Shown one piece after another: positions 35,855-45,034 of a stretch of DNA of 64,000 nucleotides (position 1 is its first letter; every line of letters starts with the position of its first letter). The stretch is from Hespellia stercorisuis DSM 15480 (GTDB taxonomy: Bacteria > Bacillota > Clostridia > Lachnospirales > Lachnospiraceae). The position numbers and the translations under genes are program-made. Where the stretch lies: positions 1 to 64,000 of the forward strand of contig NZ_FQZY01000020.1 in assembly GCF_900142165.1 (NCBI RefSeq), read 5' to 3'. The notes under the pieces were generated by a model. That model was given only the letters and a program-made list of their open reading frames with translations. It was not told the origin of the DNA and made no database searches.

Positions 35855-36346
35855 ATGTTTGAGAAATTTGGAGAGTTCAACTCATATGCAGAAATCAATG
35901 AGTTGGCAGAAAACCTGTTCAATGAGGGTGACACAGGTAGCATCAAGGCTTTGGCCAAAGAAAATGGAATACCAGACGAGATTGCAAAAATGTACATAGG
36001 GGCAGAGGTACCAATGCTGTGCGACCCTTTGACAGCCGCTCTGGGGAAAATAGAGATTGAGGCAAAGGAATTGAAACCAAAGGAAATCATGGAGGACTGG
36101 GTGGAATATCTGAAAGGCCAGTGCATGGACAGTGACATCATTGCCCACCAGGTCAGAAAAACAGGGAAGAGCCTGAAAGGATGTATTGCAGCACTTCTCT
36201 CCTGGTCATTCAAGAATCAGATGCCAGTGGACAAGGACATCCTAAAAGAGGCCAAGGTAACTGCCGGCAGAGTGACGCTGGGCATTCCAGGGATGGGACG
36301 CGCAAAGCAGATTATTACAAGCTACTACATGGGAGGTGACAAGTAA
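35855..36346 (+). CDS. PcfK-like protein, related to the AcrIIA9 family
   Basis: 163 residues from ATG 35855 (site AAAGGAG). The C-terminal half (WVEYLKGQCMDSDIIAHQV followed by KTGKSLKGCIAALL) resembles PcfK-like proteins, a group that includes the Cas9 inhibitor AcrIIA9. The gene overlaps a PcfJ-like gene by one base, the same partner found beside pcfK on mobile elements. Anti-CRISPR activity is a hypothesis only. Confidence 0.5.
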   Translation: MFEKFGEFNSYAEINELAENLFNEGDTGSIKALAKENGIPDEIAKMYIGAEVPMLCDPLTAALGKIEIEAKELKPKEIMEDWVEYLKGQCMDSDIIAHQVRKTGKSLKGCIAALLSWSFKNQMPVDKDILKEAKVTAGRVTLGIPGMGRAKQIITSYYMGGDK

Positions 36347-38337
36347 TGAAGTGGAAAAAATTACTAGAAACCGAACCATGCACCGCACCGGAGGGTCAGT
36401 GGGAAAAAGTAGTGGGCAGATGCCAGTTAGTTGAAGTAGATGAGCACCAAGCTCTGGAGGTTGACCTGTTTGTGGATGGCCAGCTAAAAGCCAGGTACTT
36501 TGCTGATCAGGAAGAGATGGCATTCAATGCGTTCATAGGAACAGGATGGCGCAGGGTGAAAATAGACAACGTGGCCAGAATATGCCAGGGGGAAACACCT
36601 CTAAAAAATGACTATTACTACTGCACCAACGAATGGGAATTTGCATCAGAGGCAGATAAAAAGATGGCCGCAACCTATCTGGATGATACATTCATCAACT
36701 GGTTTGAGAACAGCGTCATCAGGATAAAGAATGATAGGGCCTACGAGAGAAAACAGCAACGGATTGAGGACATGATGGCAGCAGTGCCATGTGTGCCAGA
36801 CGAGGCAGAGGCGTGGGTGAAAGACAAGGTTTTCCAGGGAGACCTCCTCTTTCTGCAGAAAGACAAGAAAAGGACTACATACAGCTGCACCGCTTGTGGG
36901 GCACATAGCTGGAAAAAGGTTGGATGGAAACATGGAGAACAAACCACATGCCCAAGATGTGGCGCACCAGTAACAGCATACAGCCGGAGACAGGAAAAGA
37001 AAGCCACGGAGCCAGTCATCATACTGCAGACCTACGAAGAGAAAAAAGAGACCTGCATCCCAGGCGTGACACACTCAGAAAAGAAGTGGATAGAGAGACA
37101 GTTCAAGGCTGTGTGCTCCTGGACACCGGAGGGCAAAGAAATTGAGATGTACGAACAGCGCAGAGCCATCATTCCAGAGGGTGAGTGCTGGGGCAAGGTA
37201 TGGAACGGCCAGTTGAGTGAGGCTGATGAATTTACGCAGGAGTTCTGGGACAGAAACCGGAGCAACAAAAGGTTCCTGCAGTCATACCTCTGGCCAGGAA
37301 ACCTCAAGGAGGTGCTGCCATGTGGCCATCTGGAAAATAGTGGGCTGGACCTGATGACCAACAAGGGCCAGAAATTTGATGTGAATACATACATCACCAC
37401 ATTTCACCAAAGACCATGGCTGGAATATCTGGCCAAGGCTGGACTGGTCAGGATGGTACAAGACATTGTGCGCATATACGGATGGTATGGCAATCCAAAT
37501 TGTATCTACGAGGAGGGCCAGACATTACAAGATGCATTACGAATTGACGGAAACAGAGTCAGCCGGATGAAACAGGTCAATGGAGGCCTGAACACCCTGG
37601 AGTGGCTACAGTACGAGGAGCAGCAGGGCATCAAAATCACCACAGAGTCTTTGCAGTGGTTGGCAGACAACAATCTGGATATGGAAGAGTGCACAGAAAT
37701 CCTCCACGAGCTGAGAAGTGTCAACCGGATGGTCAACTACATGAAAAAACAGGATGTGAAACCAAAGGACCTGGTGACAACCTGGAAAGATTATTTGAGA
37801 ATGGCAGCAGCTGCAGGCTATGACACCACAGATGATATTGTGAGATTGCCAAAGGACCTGAGAGCACGTCATGACCAGCTGGTGGAAATGGCACAAGAAA
37901 AGGATGACAAGGAACGCCTGAAAGAATACCGGCCACTGGATAAGAAAATCAAGAACAGGCTCCCAGAGGTCAGGCGTTATTTCTGGGAAAACCAGGACTA
38001 TATGGTTATACCTGCAGGTTGTTGTGAGGAGCTGATGAAAGAGGGCCGTTTGCTCCATCATTGTGTGGCCAGAGATAGCCACTACATGAAGAAAATGGCA
38101 GATGGAAAGAGCTGGATTTGCTTTTTGAGGAAAAAGGATGACCTGGAGACACCGTACTACACACTAGAGGTGGACATGAAAGATGACCACATCATCCAGT
38201 GGTATTCCAAATTTGACAGAAAGCCAGATGAAAAAGAGATCAGCAAAGTGCTGACCAAGTACAAGAACAGTATCAAGCAGAAACAGGAAAAGGTAGCAAT
38301 ACCGATTGAGCAGCCACAGCGTGTGGCCATAGCGTAG
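36346..38337 (+). CDS. PcfJ-domain protein
   Basis: 663 residues. A zinc ribbon (CTACGAHSW ... CPRCGAP, about 183-208) lies in the N-terminal third. The C-terminal PcfJ-like core shows LLHHCVARDSHYMKKMADGK (H571-H572-C573) followed by a strand pair ending in IIQWYSKFDRKP. PcfJ proteins occur on conjugative plasmids and phages with PcfK; their biochemical role is unsettled. Probably DNA-associated. Confidence 0.8.
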   Translation: MKWKKLLETEPCTAPEGQWEKVVGRCQLVEVDEHQALEVDLFVDGQLKARYFADQEEMAFNAFIGTGWRRVKIDNVARICQGETPLKNDYYYCTNEWEFASEADKKMAATYLDDTFINWFENSVIRIKNDRAYERKQQRIEDMMAAVPCVPDEAEAWVKDKVFQGDLLFLQKDKKRTTYSCTACGAHSWKKVGWKHGEQTTCPRCGAPVTAYSRRQEKKATEPVIILQTYEEKKETCIPGVTHSEKKWIERQFKAVCSWTPEGKEIEMYEQRRAIIPEGECWGKVWNGQLSEADEFTQEFWDRNRSNKRFLQSYLWPGNLKEVLPCGHLENSGLDLMTNKGQKFDVNTYITTFHQRPWLEYLAKAGLVRMVQDIVRIYGWYGNPNCIYEEGQTLQDALRIDGNRVSRMKQVNGGLNTLEWLQYEEQQGIKITTESLQWLADNNLDMEECTEILHELRSVNRMVNYMKKQDVKPKDLVTTWKDYLRMAAAAGYDTTDDIVRLPKDLRARHDQLVEMAQEKDDKERLKEYRPLDKKIKNRLPEVRRYFWENQDYMVIPAGCCEELMKEGRLLHHCVARDSHYMKKMADGKSWICFLRKKDDLETPYYTLEVDMKDDHIIQWYSKFDRKPDEKEISKVLTKYKNSIKQKQEKVAIPIEQPQRVAIA

Positions 38338-38346
38338 GAGGGAAAA

Positions 38347-38712
38347 ATGAACCGGAGACAGAAAAAGAAACAGTACAAGAAAATCCATGGGTACAATCCT
38401 CCAAAAGAGTGGCAAGTGGTAGCAGGGGGAACAGCCCTCAAAAATGGTGACCTAGTCATACCGGAGGAAAACGTGGAGAGAATAGCTGAAATTATGTGCA
38501 AGGGTTTTGACGCATTCAAAGAGGCACTGACAAAAACAATGGAGGCTGTAGGAAACCTCTTCCTGATTGCGGCTGACGGACTGAGAGGAGACAACACGGG
38601 GCAGCAGTTGCTGATTGAGCAGCAGGAGCCAGCGGTGGTACTTGCCACAGCACTAGCAGAGAGGAGGAAAAAAGAATGCAACAGAAAAAGGTTGAGACAA
38701 TGGCACAGGTAG
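38347..38712 (+). CDS. Phage protein of unknown function
   Basis: 121 residues with basic ends (MNRRQKKKQYKKI; RRKKECNRKRLRQWHR) and a helical middle. No motif recognised. It overlaps the next gene by 37 bases. Confidence 0.6.
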   Translation: MNRRQKKKQYKKIHGYNPPKEWQVVAGGTALKNGDLVIPEENVERIAEIMCKGFDAFKEALTKTMEAVGNLFLIAADGLRGDNTGQQLLIEQQEPAVVLATALAERRKKECNRKRLRQWHR

Positions 38713-38936
38713 ACATGAGGAGTCTCAGGATGCCAATGGTGGCCGTTTACAACAGTCCAGAGGATTTCCCAGGCTATTGCGTGGCCAGGGTATACGATAT
38801 GGACCAACCAACTGACACAGTGATGGTCAAAAAGTCACTACGAGAAGTAGAGGAGGACCTGAGAAAGCACACCGGTTTCTCTTTCTTGCCAAGAGGGAAA
38901 GAGGACGTTGCGTCATTAGTGGGGGTGTGGATGTGA
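38676..38936 (+). CDS. Phage protein of unknown function
   Basis: 86 residues, soluble, with a strand-rich middle (MVAVYNSPEDFPGYCVARVYD). ATG 38676 follows GAGGAGG. No family recognised; part of the tightly packed early operon. Confidence 0.6.
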   Translation: MQQKKVETMAQVDMRSLRMPMVAVYNSPEDFPGYCVARVYDMDQPTDTVMVKKSLREVEEDLRKHTGFSFLPRGKEDVASLVGVWM

Positions 38937-39133
38937 AATTGAAAGAGGGAGTCTGGTATGACTTGTATTTCTGGGAGAAAACAGACAGCAAGACCAAAAA
39001 GAAAGTCAAAAAGCGGATGCAGCTGGTCAGATGCTATACACATCACGCAGTGTTTAGAACTGTATACGGCTATTGCGTGTCATATCGTTACTGGGATTTA
39101 GAAAGATTGATGAGAGGAGAGTTGATGGAATGA
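38933..39133 (+). CDS. Small basic phage protein
   Basis: 66 residues (GTG 38933; a GTG 6 bases earlier is possible). Rich in Lys, Tyr and Trp (KKKVKKRMQLVRCY, CVSYRYWD). Function unknown. It overlaps neighbours by 4 bases on each side. Confidence 0.55.
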   Translation: MKLKEGVWYDLYFWEKTDSKTKKKVKKRMQLVRCYTHHAVFRTVYGYCVSYRYWDLERLMRGELME

Positions 39134-39240
39134 AAAAGACAACAGAGACAATCAAAGAGCAGATGGAACAGCCTGAGCAGAAACAGACCAAAAAGCCAAA
39201 GGACAAGCCGGTGAAACGCCAGAGAGGGGTGCGCAGATGA
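39130..39240 (+). CDS. Very small lysine-rich phage peptide (36 aa)
   Basis: 36 residues, highly charged (TKKPKDKPVKRQRGVRR at the end), linking the previous gene and ssb with 4-base ATGA overlaps at both ends, a sign of translational coupling. Function unknown. Confidence 0.5.
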   Translation: MKKTTETIKEQMEQPEQKQTKKPKDKPVKRQRGVRR

Positions 39241-39668
39241 ATAAAGTCATTTTGATGGGCAGACTCACCAGAGACCCACAGGTGAGATACAGCCAGGGAG
39301 AGAATACTCTGGCAATCGCAAGATACACGCTGGCCGTGGATAGACGTTTCAAGAAAAACGGAGAGGATGGCGGTGCGGACTATATCTCTTGCGTGGAATT
39401 TGGAAGAGCTGCAGAGTTTGCGGAGAAGTATTTCAAGCAGGGCACCAAGGTCACAATCTCTGGACGCATCCAGACTGGCAGCTATACCAACAAGGATGGC
39501 CAGAAAGTATACACCACAGAGGTGGTGGTTGAAGAACATGAATTTGCAGAGAGTAAAAGAGATGGAGCGTCATACACACCAGGACAGCCATCACCTGAAC
39601 CTCAGACAGATGCAGATGGGTTCATGAATATTCCAGACGGAGTTGACGAGGAGCTACCATTCAGCTGA
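39237..39668 (+). CDS. ssb: Single-stranded DNA-binding protein
   Basis: 143 residues. The OB fold begins MNKVILMGRLTRDPQVRY and includes DYISCVEFGRAAEFAEKYFKQG and ISGRIQTGSY. The tail ends DEELPFS, close to the consensus acidic C-terminal tip that recruits replication partners. It should coat single strands made during phage replication. Confidence 0.95.
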   Translation: MNKVILMGRLTRDPQVRYSQGENTLAIARYTLAVDRRFKKNGEDGGADYISCVEFGRAAEFAEKYFKQGTKVTISGRIQTGSYTNKDGQKVYTTEVVVEEHEFAESKRDGASYTPGQPSPEPQTDADGFMNIPDGVDEELPFS

Positions 39669-39793
39669 TGACACCGGAGGAAATGTGCGAAACCTGCAAG
39701 CATAAAGCATATTGTGCCTGCAGGGGAGCGAAAGATCACTGGTGTGGAAATTGGAGCAGACGAAAGGAGATAAAACATGTTTTTAAGCAATAG
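39668..39793 (+). CDS. Cysteine-rich mini-protein (41 aa)
   Basis: Starts in a TGATG overlap with ssb. Five cysteines in CETCKHKAYCACRG and HWCGNW suggest a zinc-bound knuckle. Function unknown; peptides of this kind are common in Clostridia phage replication modules. Confidence 0.55.
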   Translation: MTPEEMCETCKHKAYCACRGAKDHWCGNWSRRKEIKHVFKQ

Positions 39794-40352
39794 TATTATA
39801 AAACGATTGATGAAACAGGCATATAAGCGCGGCCTGATCGTGGCGCAGACAGAGGCAAGATACTACATTGCCGGCAGTTACTGGGAGATGGATGTCAAAA
39901 AGGAATTTCTGCCAAAGCAAATACTGGCCCAGCTGATTGAGCTGGCTGGAGAAGTACCTGCAGAGGGTACGCGTTTCTCAGCAACCAAAGAGGGAAACCA
40001 ATTAGAGACAGAGCTGCCATGTGCAGTCAACGTGGAGGGCTTTGATGAAATCATTGAGGTGACAAACCTGGTATTGCTAAACGGTGGAGTGGCACAGAGA
40101 CTCCTACAGCACGAGACAACCGGTGATGTGTACATCATCAACAATGCGTTCATAGCTGTAGCTGACAATGCAGCAGTGATGGAAGATCAGGGAGAGTACA
40201 GAGTGGAAAAGCCGCTTTTCAATAAAAGCAGAGGATTGCTCTGGCAGAATAACGTGGCCAGGTTCCACGCATCCTGGAGATCAGACGAGAATCACGAGAG
40301 ACTTTTGGCTGAAATCACACAAATTGACATCACAGAGGACCCGGTGGAATGA
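39777..40352 (+). CDS. Phage protein of unknown function
   Basis: 191 residues from ATG 39777 (site AAAGGAG), overlapping the previous small gene by 17 bases. Mixed alpha/beta, no signal peptide, no recognised motif. Confidence 0.6.
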   Translation: MFLSNSIIKRLMKQAYKRGLIVAQTEARYYIAGSYWEMDVKKEFLPKQILAQLIELAGEVPAEGTRFSATKEGNQLETELPCAVNVEGFDEIIEVTNLVLLNGGVAQRLLQHETTGDVYIINNAFIAVADNAAVMEDQGEYRVEKPLFNKSRGLLWQNNVARFHASWRSDENHERLLAEITQIDITEDPVE

Positions 40353-40849
40353 TACTCAAAAAGCCAAAGAAAACCAAGAGAAGAAAGAAACACAAGGCAA
40401 GCGTCCTGCACACCAGGGACGGGACATGCTATCTGTGCATGAAAGAGGATAAATACAGGATTTATCAAGTAGTACATGAGCATCACATCTTTGGAGGCCC
40501 AAACAGGGTGCTCTCAGAGGAGGATGGATTGAAAGTGTATCTTTGTCTGGCTCATCATTTGGATGGGCCAGGAGCGGTGCACAACAACCGTACAGTCATG
40601 GACAGACTACATGAGGATGGCCAGAGAGCCTATGAAAGAGACCATACACGGCAGCAGTTCATGGAACGGTATGGCCGCAATTACCTGGATGAGGAAAAGG
40701 ACGAACCGGCAGCAGTTGTCCAGGATGATGCACCAGGGTTCATGTTCCTGGATAATAAGTGCCAGGGATGCTTTGGAGCGGCAAACAATGACTGCAGATA
40801 TTGTGAGGAGATAAGAAATGGACAAGAAAGACCCAACACAGACCTATGA
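40349..40849 (+). CDS. HNH-like zinc protein, possible recombination nuclease
   Basis: 166 residues. A basic N-terminus precedes CYLC, then HEHHIFGGPNR and VYLCLAHH, an arrangement of Cys pairs and histidines like HNH/NinG-type phage nucleases that process recombination intermediates. A second cysteine cluster (CQGCFGAANNDCRYC) near the end may bind another zinc. Confidence 0.65.
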   Translation: MILKKPKKTKRRKKHKASVLHTRDGTCYLCMKEDKYRIYQVVHEHHIFGGPNRVLSEEDGLKVYLCLAHHLDGPGAVHNNRTVMDRLHEDGQRAYERDHTRQQFMERYGRNYLDEEKDEPAAVVQDDAPGFMFLDNKCQGCFGAANNDCRYCEEIRNGQERPNTDL

Positions 40850-41186
40850 GGAGCGGATGAAACGCTTTTATCATTACATGGACACAAAGGGCATGAATGA
40901 GGAGTGGATAGAGACTTGCTATGGTGATTTAAGAGTCACCATTGAGGCTCTGGCAGATTATAGGGACATCATAAAGGCAAAACTTGAGGAGAACCAGTGG
41001 GATGGCTTTCAAAGAGCCGCCTGGGAGTGCCGGATGGCCAAATTGGAACAAATTCAGAGGAGACTGGAGACATCCATTGGCTATGACCGAGACATCCAGA
41101 TGATAATATGCCAAAAGGGCAAAGGAAAACAGACGGACATAGGTGAGGATGCACTGAACCTACTAATGAGCAGAGGAGCAAAGTGA
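40818..41186 (+). CDS. Helical phage protein of unknown function
   Basis: 122 residues, helical and charged, overlapping the previous gene by 32 bases. No motif recognised. Confidence 0.55.
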   Translation: MDKKDPTQTYEERMKRFYHYMDTKGMNEEWIETCYGDLRVTIEALADYRDIIKAKLEENQWDGFQRAAWECRMAKLEQIQRRLETSIGYDRDIQMIICQKGKGKQTDIGEDALNLLMSRGAK

Positions 41187-41476
41187 TGACAGACGATACA
41201 TTCATAATTTTGATGATAATTCTGACAATGGCACTCGCATTCACAGCTTGTATATTCTGGCCAGAAATAAAGAACGCGCTGGCAGCAGTCGGGGCAATAG
41301 TAATGTGGCCATACAACAGAATTAAACGGAAAAGGGCTGAAAAAGCCTATTTCCAGTTCATAGAGGAACACAAGGAAGAATTTATTGAGGAACTGATGAA
41401 ACTGACCAGAAATGAGATGCTGGGGCAGCAGGGAGACAGAGAGGAGAAAAGAGAAGATGAGAAAAAAGAGGAATAG
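41186..41476 (+). CDS. Single-pass phage membrane protein
   Basis: 96 residues: one strong transmembrane helix (FIILMIILTMALAFTACIFW), then a second amphipathic stretch and a long charged cytoplasmic tail. ATG 41186 follows GAGGAG; the GTG at 41183 is an alternative. Function unknown. Confidence 0.55.
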   Translation: MTDDTFIILMIILTMALAFTACIFWPEIKNALAAVGAIVMWPYNRIKRKRAEKAYFQFIEEHKEEFIEELMKLTRNEMLGQQGDREEKREDEKKEE

Positions 41477-41538
41477 TGGAACGGTATTGGCAATACTACA
41501 AGCTATATTCAGCAAAAACAAGTAGGGGAGATGAAACA

Positions 41539-41952
41539 ATGTCGAATGTGCGACCATTAAACAAAAAGAAATACGGTATCAGCAAGCACGCGTTTGGGAC
41601 AGCTTACTCTTATTGTCTACAATATCCTGAGTGGGTGGAAGAGCTAAACAGTGAGACATCAACATTGAAGAGTCCGCAGATCACAGGGATGCCTGGTGCG
41701 CACAGCGGCAGTGATGCAACAGCAGCTCTGGCAGAACGTAGAGTTGAGCTGCAGAACAAAGTGGATAATGTGGAGCAGACAGTCCGCGAGGCTGTAGGGA
41801 AAGACCAGGCACTATACGAGTACATACTGGAGTATGTGACCACTGAGGGCGCAACATTTCACTGGATGAAACAGAAAGGTATACCTTGCGAACGAACATA
41901 CTTCTACAAGGTTAGACGCTTTTTCTATTACCTGATGGCCCAGAGGATTTGA
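41539..41952 (+). CDS. Phage late-gene transcriptional activator (RinA/ArpU-like)
   Basis: 137 residues from ATG 41539 (site GGGGAG; an upstream frame start at 41476 is less likely). The C-terminus IPCERTYFYKVRRFFYYL matches the conserved recognition end of RinA/ArpU activators, and the gene lies at the usual place, just before packaging genes. It should turn on the late operon. Confidence 0.75.
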   Translation: MSNVRPLNKKKYGISKHAFGTAYSYCLQYPEWVEELNSETSTLKSPQITGMPGAHSGSDATAALAERRVELQNKVDNVEQTVREAVGKDQALYEYILEYVTTEGATFHWMKQKGIPCERTYFYKVRRFFYYLMAQRI

Positions 41953-42040
41953 AAGTGCGGTACTCGGAGGACAACTTTTGTGATATATTGATAGTGTCCA
42001 AAGATGAGAAAACAGATTTCTCAAACATTATCCCTCACAA

Positions 42041-42067
42041 AGGCTCCAGGTTTCCTGGGGCCTTTTG
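42041..42067 (+). terminator. Terminator between early and late regions
   Basis: GGCTCCAGG and CCTGGGGCC pair (one T-G) around TTT, then TTTT. It ends the early transcript 15 bases before the HNH gene; the late activator may act here. Confidence 0.8.
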
Positions 42068-42081
42068 TATTGGAGAAGAGG

Positions 42082-42423
42082 ATGACACAGAAAGATATTG
42101 ATTTTGTTAGGCGGTGCATACGCGAGGACATACACAAGTTCTATACATGGGGCAAGTGGAAAAGGAAACGTGCTGAGATATTGAGCATGGACCATGATGA
42201 GTGCCAGCGGTGCAAAGCTAAGGGAATATATACAAAGGCAACCACAGTGCATCATGTCAACTACGTCAAGAAACATCCAGAGACAGCTCTGGAGACATAT
42301 TACGAGTGGCGAGGTGTAAAGCATAGGAACCTGATAAGCCTGTGCCATGATTGCCATGAAGAGGTACATGGGTACCGGAAACCAAAGGCAGAGGAACCTC
42401 TAACGGAGGAAAGGTGGGATTGA
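42082..42423 (+). CDS. HNH endonuclease (packaging-associated)
   Basis: 113 residues from ATG 42082 (site GGAGAAGAGG). The HNH core shows CQRCKAKG, TVHHVNYVKKHPE and LISLCHDCHEEVHG. HNH proteins encoded just before terminase cooperate in cos cleavage in several siphoviruses, and its position here fits that. Confidence 0.85.
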   Translation: MTQKDIDFVRRCIREDIHKFYTWGKWKRKRAEILSMDHDECQRCKAKGIYTKATTVHHVNYVKKHPETALETYYEWRGVKHRNLISLCHDCHEEVHGYRKPKAEEPLTEERWD

Positions 42424-42424
42424 C

Positions 42425-42772
42425 ATGATACAAAAACCAAGAGACACAGCAGAGTATTTGGTTGGCAGTTGCGCCAACTGTGGAATGATGAATATAGTAC
42501 CAAGACACAAGGGAGATGGATGCACCTGTGCAGATTGTGGAAGTGGGCCACTGATACCATTAGGCTATGGAATATTGCAGGGTGACCGAGTAACAACCAT
42601 GCATGTGGGTGTGGATGTAGATACATCACAGCTGGACAAGGTGGGTGAACTGGTAGAAAAGATTGCTGATCATGTGGATAGAATAACAGACAGGGTGGCA
42701 GGACTGAAAGAGGAGGTGAGCAGACTTGATGGAGCAGACATTCATGGCAGCACCAGGAGTGAAACTATATGA
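42425..42772 (+). CDS. Zinc-ribbon phage protein
   Basis: 115 residues. CANCGMMN and CADCGSGP form a probable zinc ribbon, followed by a long coiled region (KVGELVEKIADHVDRITDRV). Function unknown; located between HNH and terminase genes. Confidence 0.6.
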   Translation: MIQKPRDTAEYLVGSCANCGMMNIVPRHKGDGCTCADCGSGPLIPLGYGILQGDRVTTMHVGVDVDTSQLDKVGELVEKIADHVDRITDRVAGLKEEVSRLDGADIHGSTRSETI

Positions 42773-42926
42773 GTGCAACCCAGACCTCAACACAGGATGC
42801 AACAAGAGCGCATGTAAGTACAATACAAACGCAATAGAAAGAGAATGCCATGGCACTACAAAGAAAGAATTTGCTTTGAAGATTGGCCAGACGGCAGAGA
42901 CGAAAAACTATACACCCCCGGTCTAA
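42729..42926 (+). CDS. Small cysteine-containing phage protein
   Basis: 65 residues from ATG 42729 with four cysteines (YECNPDLNTGCNKSACKYN and ERECHG). It overlaps the previous gene in another frame and ends at the putative cos site. Similar small Cys proteins occupy this place in related phages (recollection). Confidence 0.5.
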   Translation: MEQTFMAAPGVKLYECNPDLNTGCNKSACKYNTNAIERECHGTTKKEFALKIGQTAETKNYTPPV

Positions 42927-42995
42927 AAAAATCGCGTTTTAATTTTGGAACCGGAGACCGGTGGGTGGTCTCGACAATTCCGAGAGAGGTCGCAC
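42915..42995. other. Candidate cos/packaging site before terminase
   Basis: In the only gap of the packaging region lie CCCCCGG, a perfect inverted repeat GAGACC-N7-GGTCTC (42954-42972), outer GGAA/TTCC arms and CGAC/GTCG. GC-rich dyads directly upstream of the small terminase and downstream of an HNH gene are typical of cos sites in Gram-positive siphoviruses. The exact cut cannot be read. Confidence 0.5.
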
Positions 42996-43029
42996 ATGAT
43001 AAAAAAATAAAAAAATAGGGGGTGAAAAG

Positions 43030-43347
43030 GTGGTCCAAAAAAAAGGCGATATATTGAATAGTTTAATTTCACAGCTCAAGAAAAAAGAGGCTGATATTTC
43101 TGTGTTTTTGGACTTGATTGATGACTACATGAGTCTGTATGACATCAAAAAAAAGCTCAAAGCGGACATCAAAAAACGAGGTGTAGCCTATGAGTCCACC
43201 TCTGCATCCGGGAAAGCAACGATAACAAAACAGAACCAGTCAGTCAAAGATTTGGTGGCGGTCAACAAGCAAATGCTGATGATACTGGACAAGCTGGGGC
43301 TGACAACTGACAAGACGATAAAGGATGATGATGATGATAAACTGTGA
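43030..43347 (+). CDS. terS: Terminase small subunit (P27 family-like)
   Basis: 105 residues, GTG start after GGGGGTG. Helical, with the pattern LIDDYMSLYDIKKKLKADIKKRG and KDLVAVNKQMLMILDKLGL seen in P27-type small terminases, which recognise the packaging site and load the large subunit. It overlaps terL by 23 bases. Confidence 0.8.
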   Translation: MVQKKGDILNSLISQLKKKEADISVFLDLIDDYMSLYDIKKKLKADIKKRGVAYESTSASGKATITKQNQSVKDLVAVNKQMLMILDKLGLTTDKTIKDDDDDKL

Positions 43348-45016
43348 CCCACGTATTGAAAAATACATGGAGGCAGTGGAGTCAGGAGAAAGACGAGCAT
43401 CCAAAGAAGTCAAGGCTCTGATGAAACATATCAGATACTGCTTTGAAAATGAGGACATCTACGTTGACCAGGAACAGTTGACCAACTACTTGGGGCTTGC
43501 AAAGTATTTCCCGTTCGAGACCGTGTTCCCATGGCAGGAATTTGTCATGGGGCTACATGATTGCACATACTGGAAAGACTCAAAGACTCCACGCTGGCCA
43601 GACCTGTTCTGCCTGATCGGGCGAGGGGCAGGAAAAGATGGAACCATAGCACTGGAGGGGGCGGCACTGGCCTCCCCTTATAATGGCATACGAGAGTATG
43701 ACGTTGATATATGTGCAAATAATGAGGACCAGGCTCTCAGGCCGGTCAAAGATATAGTGGGAGCGTTTGAGCAGCCAAAGAACATCAAGAAGCTCAAACG
43801 CTTTTTCTATTGGACAACAGAGAAAGTGATTGGCCTGGAGACAAACTCAACAGTCATGGGGCGCACCAACAACCCAAAAGGAAAAGATGGATTGCGCTCC
43901 GGCTTGGTGGTATTCAACGAGATACACCAGTATGAAGATTATAAAAATATAAATGTATTCACAACCGGCCTGGGAAAGAAAGCACACCCACGCCGGTCTT
44001 ATTATACCACCCAGGGAGATGTGAGAGAGGGTCCACTGGATGACATGCTGGAGCAGGCAGAGGGCATCCTGTTTGGTGGAGACCCAGACAATGGGATGCT
44101 GCCATTTATCTGCAGACTGGACAGCAAAGAGGAGGTACATGATGAGGCAAACTGGGAAAAGGCAAACCCATCACTGCCATACTTGCCAACTCTCATGGAT
44201 GAAATCAGGAAAGAGTACCGCGACTGGGTAAAACATCCAGAACGGCTCACCGCATTCATGACAAAGCGCATGAACATTCCAGATGGCACAAGCCAGATAA
44301 AAGTCTGCAGCTATGAAAAAATCAAGCTGACCAACAGGGAAATACCAGACCTGCAGGGAAGAGTTTGCACATGCGGCATTGACTTCTCAAAGATCACTGA
44401 CCTTGTGTCTGTGAATTTGCATTTTAGGGAGGAAAACATCAGATATGACCTGAACCATTCGTGGTTGTGCCTACAATCAAAAGATATAGGCAGGATAAAG
44501 GCACCATGGAGAGAATGGGAAAAAAGAGGTCTTTTGTCTGTGGTGGATGACGTGGAAATACATCCGGAAATTATTACGGAGTACATTGAGGAACAGATGC
44601 AAAACTACTCCATCCGCATGATGGCAATAGATGATTTCCGCTACGCTCTGATGGCCCAGTATTTGAGAAACATTGGCTTTGATGCCAAGACCTACAAAAA
44701 CCTCAAGATGGTGCGGCCATCTGACATCATGAGAGTGGCCACAGTGATTGATAGTTGCTTTGCGAATGACTATTTTGCATGGGGTGATAACCCAGTGCTC
44801 AGATGGGCTACGAACAACACCAAGATGGTGAGGTATGGACGCAAGCTGGGAAAAGAGGATGATGCAGATATTGGCAATTTTGTCTATGCAAAGATAGAGG
44901 CAAAATCAAGAAAGACAGACCCGTTCATGGCATTGGTGGCATCCATGACCATTGAAGATGCCATACCATATGCACAGGTTACGAACGCGCCAGATTTGGG
45001 CGTATTCACGTATTAA
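43325..45016 (+). CDS. terL: Terminase large subunit
   Basis: 563 residues. ATPase: Walker A-like IGRGAGKDG (K104) and Walker B VVFNEIHQ. Nuclease: GIDFSKITDLVS and AIDDFRY supply acidic metal ligands. It cuts concatemeric DNA and drives packaging through the portal. The start lies in four in-frame ATG codons (43325-43336), so the precise N-terminus is uncertain by up to three residues. Confidence 0.93.
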   Translation: MMMMINCDPRIEKYMEAVESGERRASKEVKALMKHIRYCFENEDIYVDQEQLTNYLGLAKYFPFETVFPWQEFVMGLHDCTYWKDSKTPRWPDLFCLIGRGAGKDGTIALEGAALASPYNGIREYDVDICANNEDQALRPVKDIVGAFEQPKNIKKLKRFFYWTTEKVIGLETNSTVMGRTNNPKGKDGLRSGLVVFNEIHQYEDYKNINVFTTGLGKKAHPRRSYYTTQGDVREGPLDDMLEQAEGILFGGDPDNGMLPFICRLDSKEEVHDEANWEKANPSLPYLPTLMDEIRKEYRDWVKHPERLTAFMTKRMNIPDGTSQIKVCSYEKIKLTNREIPDLQGRVCTCGIDFSKITDLVSVNLHFREENIRYDLNHSWLCLQSKDIGRIKAPWREWEKRGLLSVVDDVEIHPEIITEYIEEQMQNYSIRMMAIDDFRYALMAQYLRNIGFDAKTYKNLKMVRPSDIMRVATVIDSCFANDYFAWGDNPVLRWATNNTKMVRYGRKLGKEDDADIGNFVYAKIEAKSRKTDPFMALVASMTIEDAIPYAQVTNAPDLGVFTY

Positions 45017-45034
45017 CAAGATAGGAGGATAACA

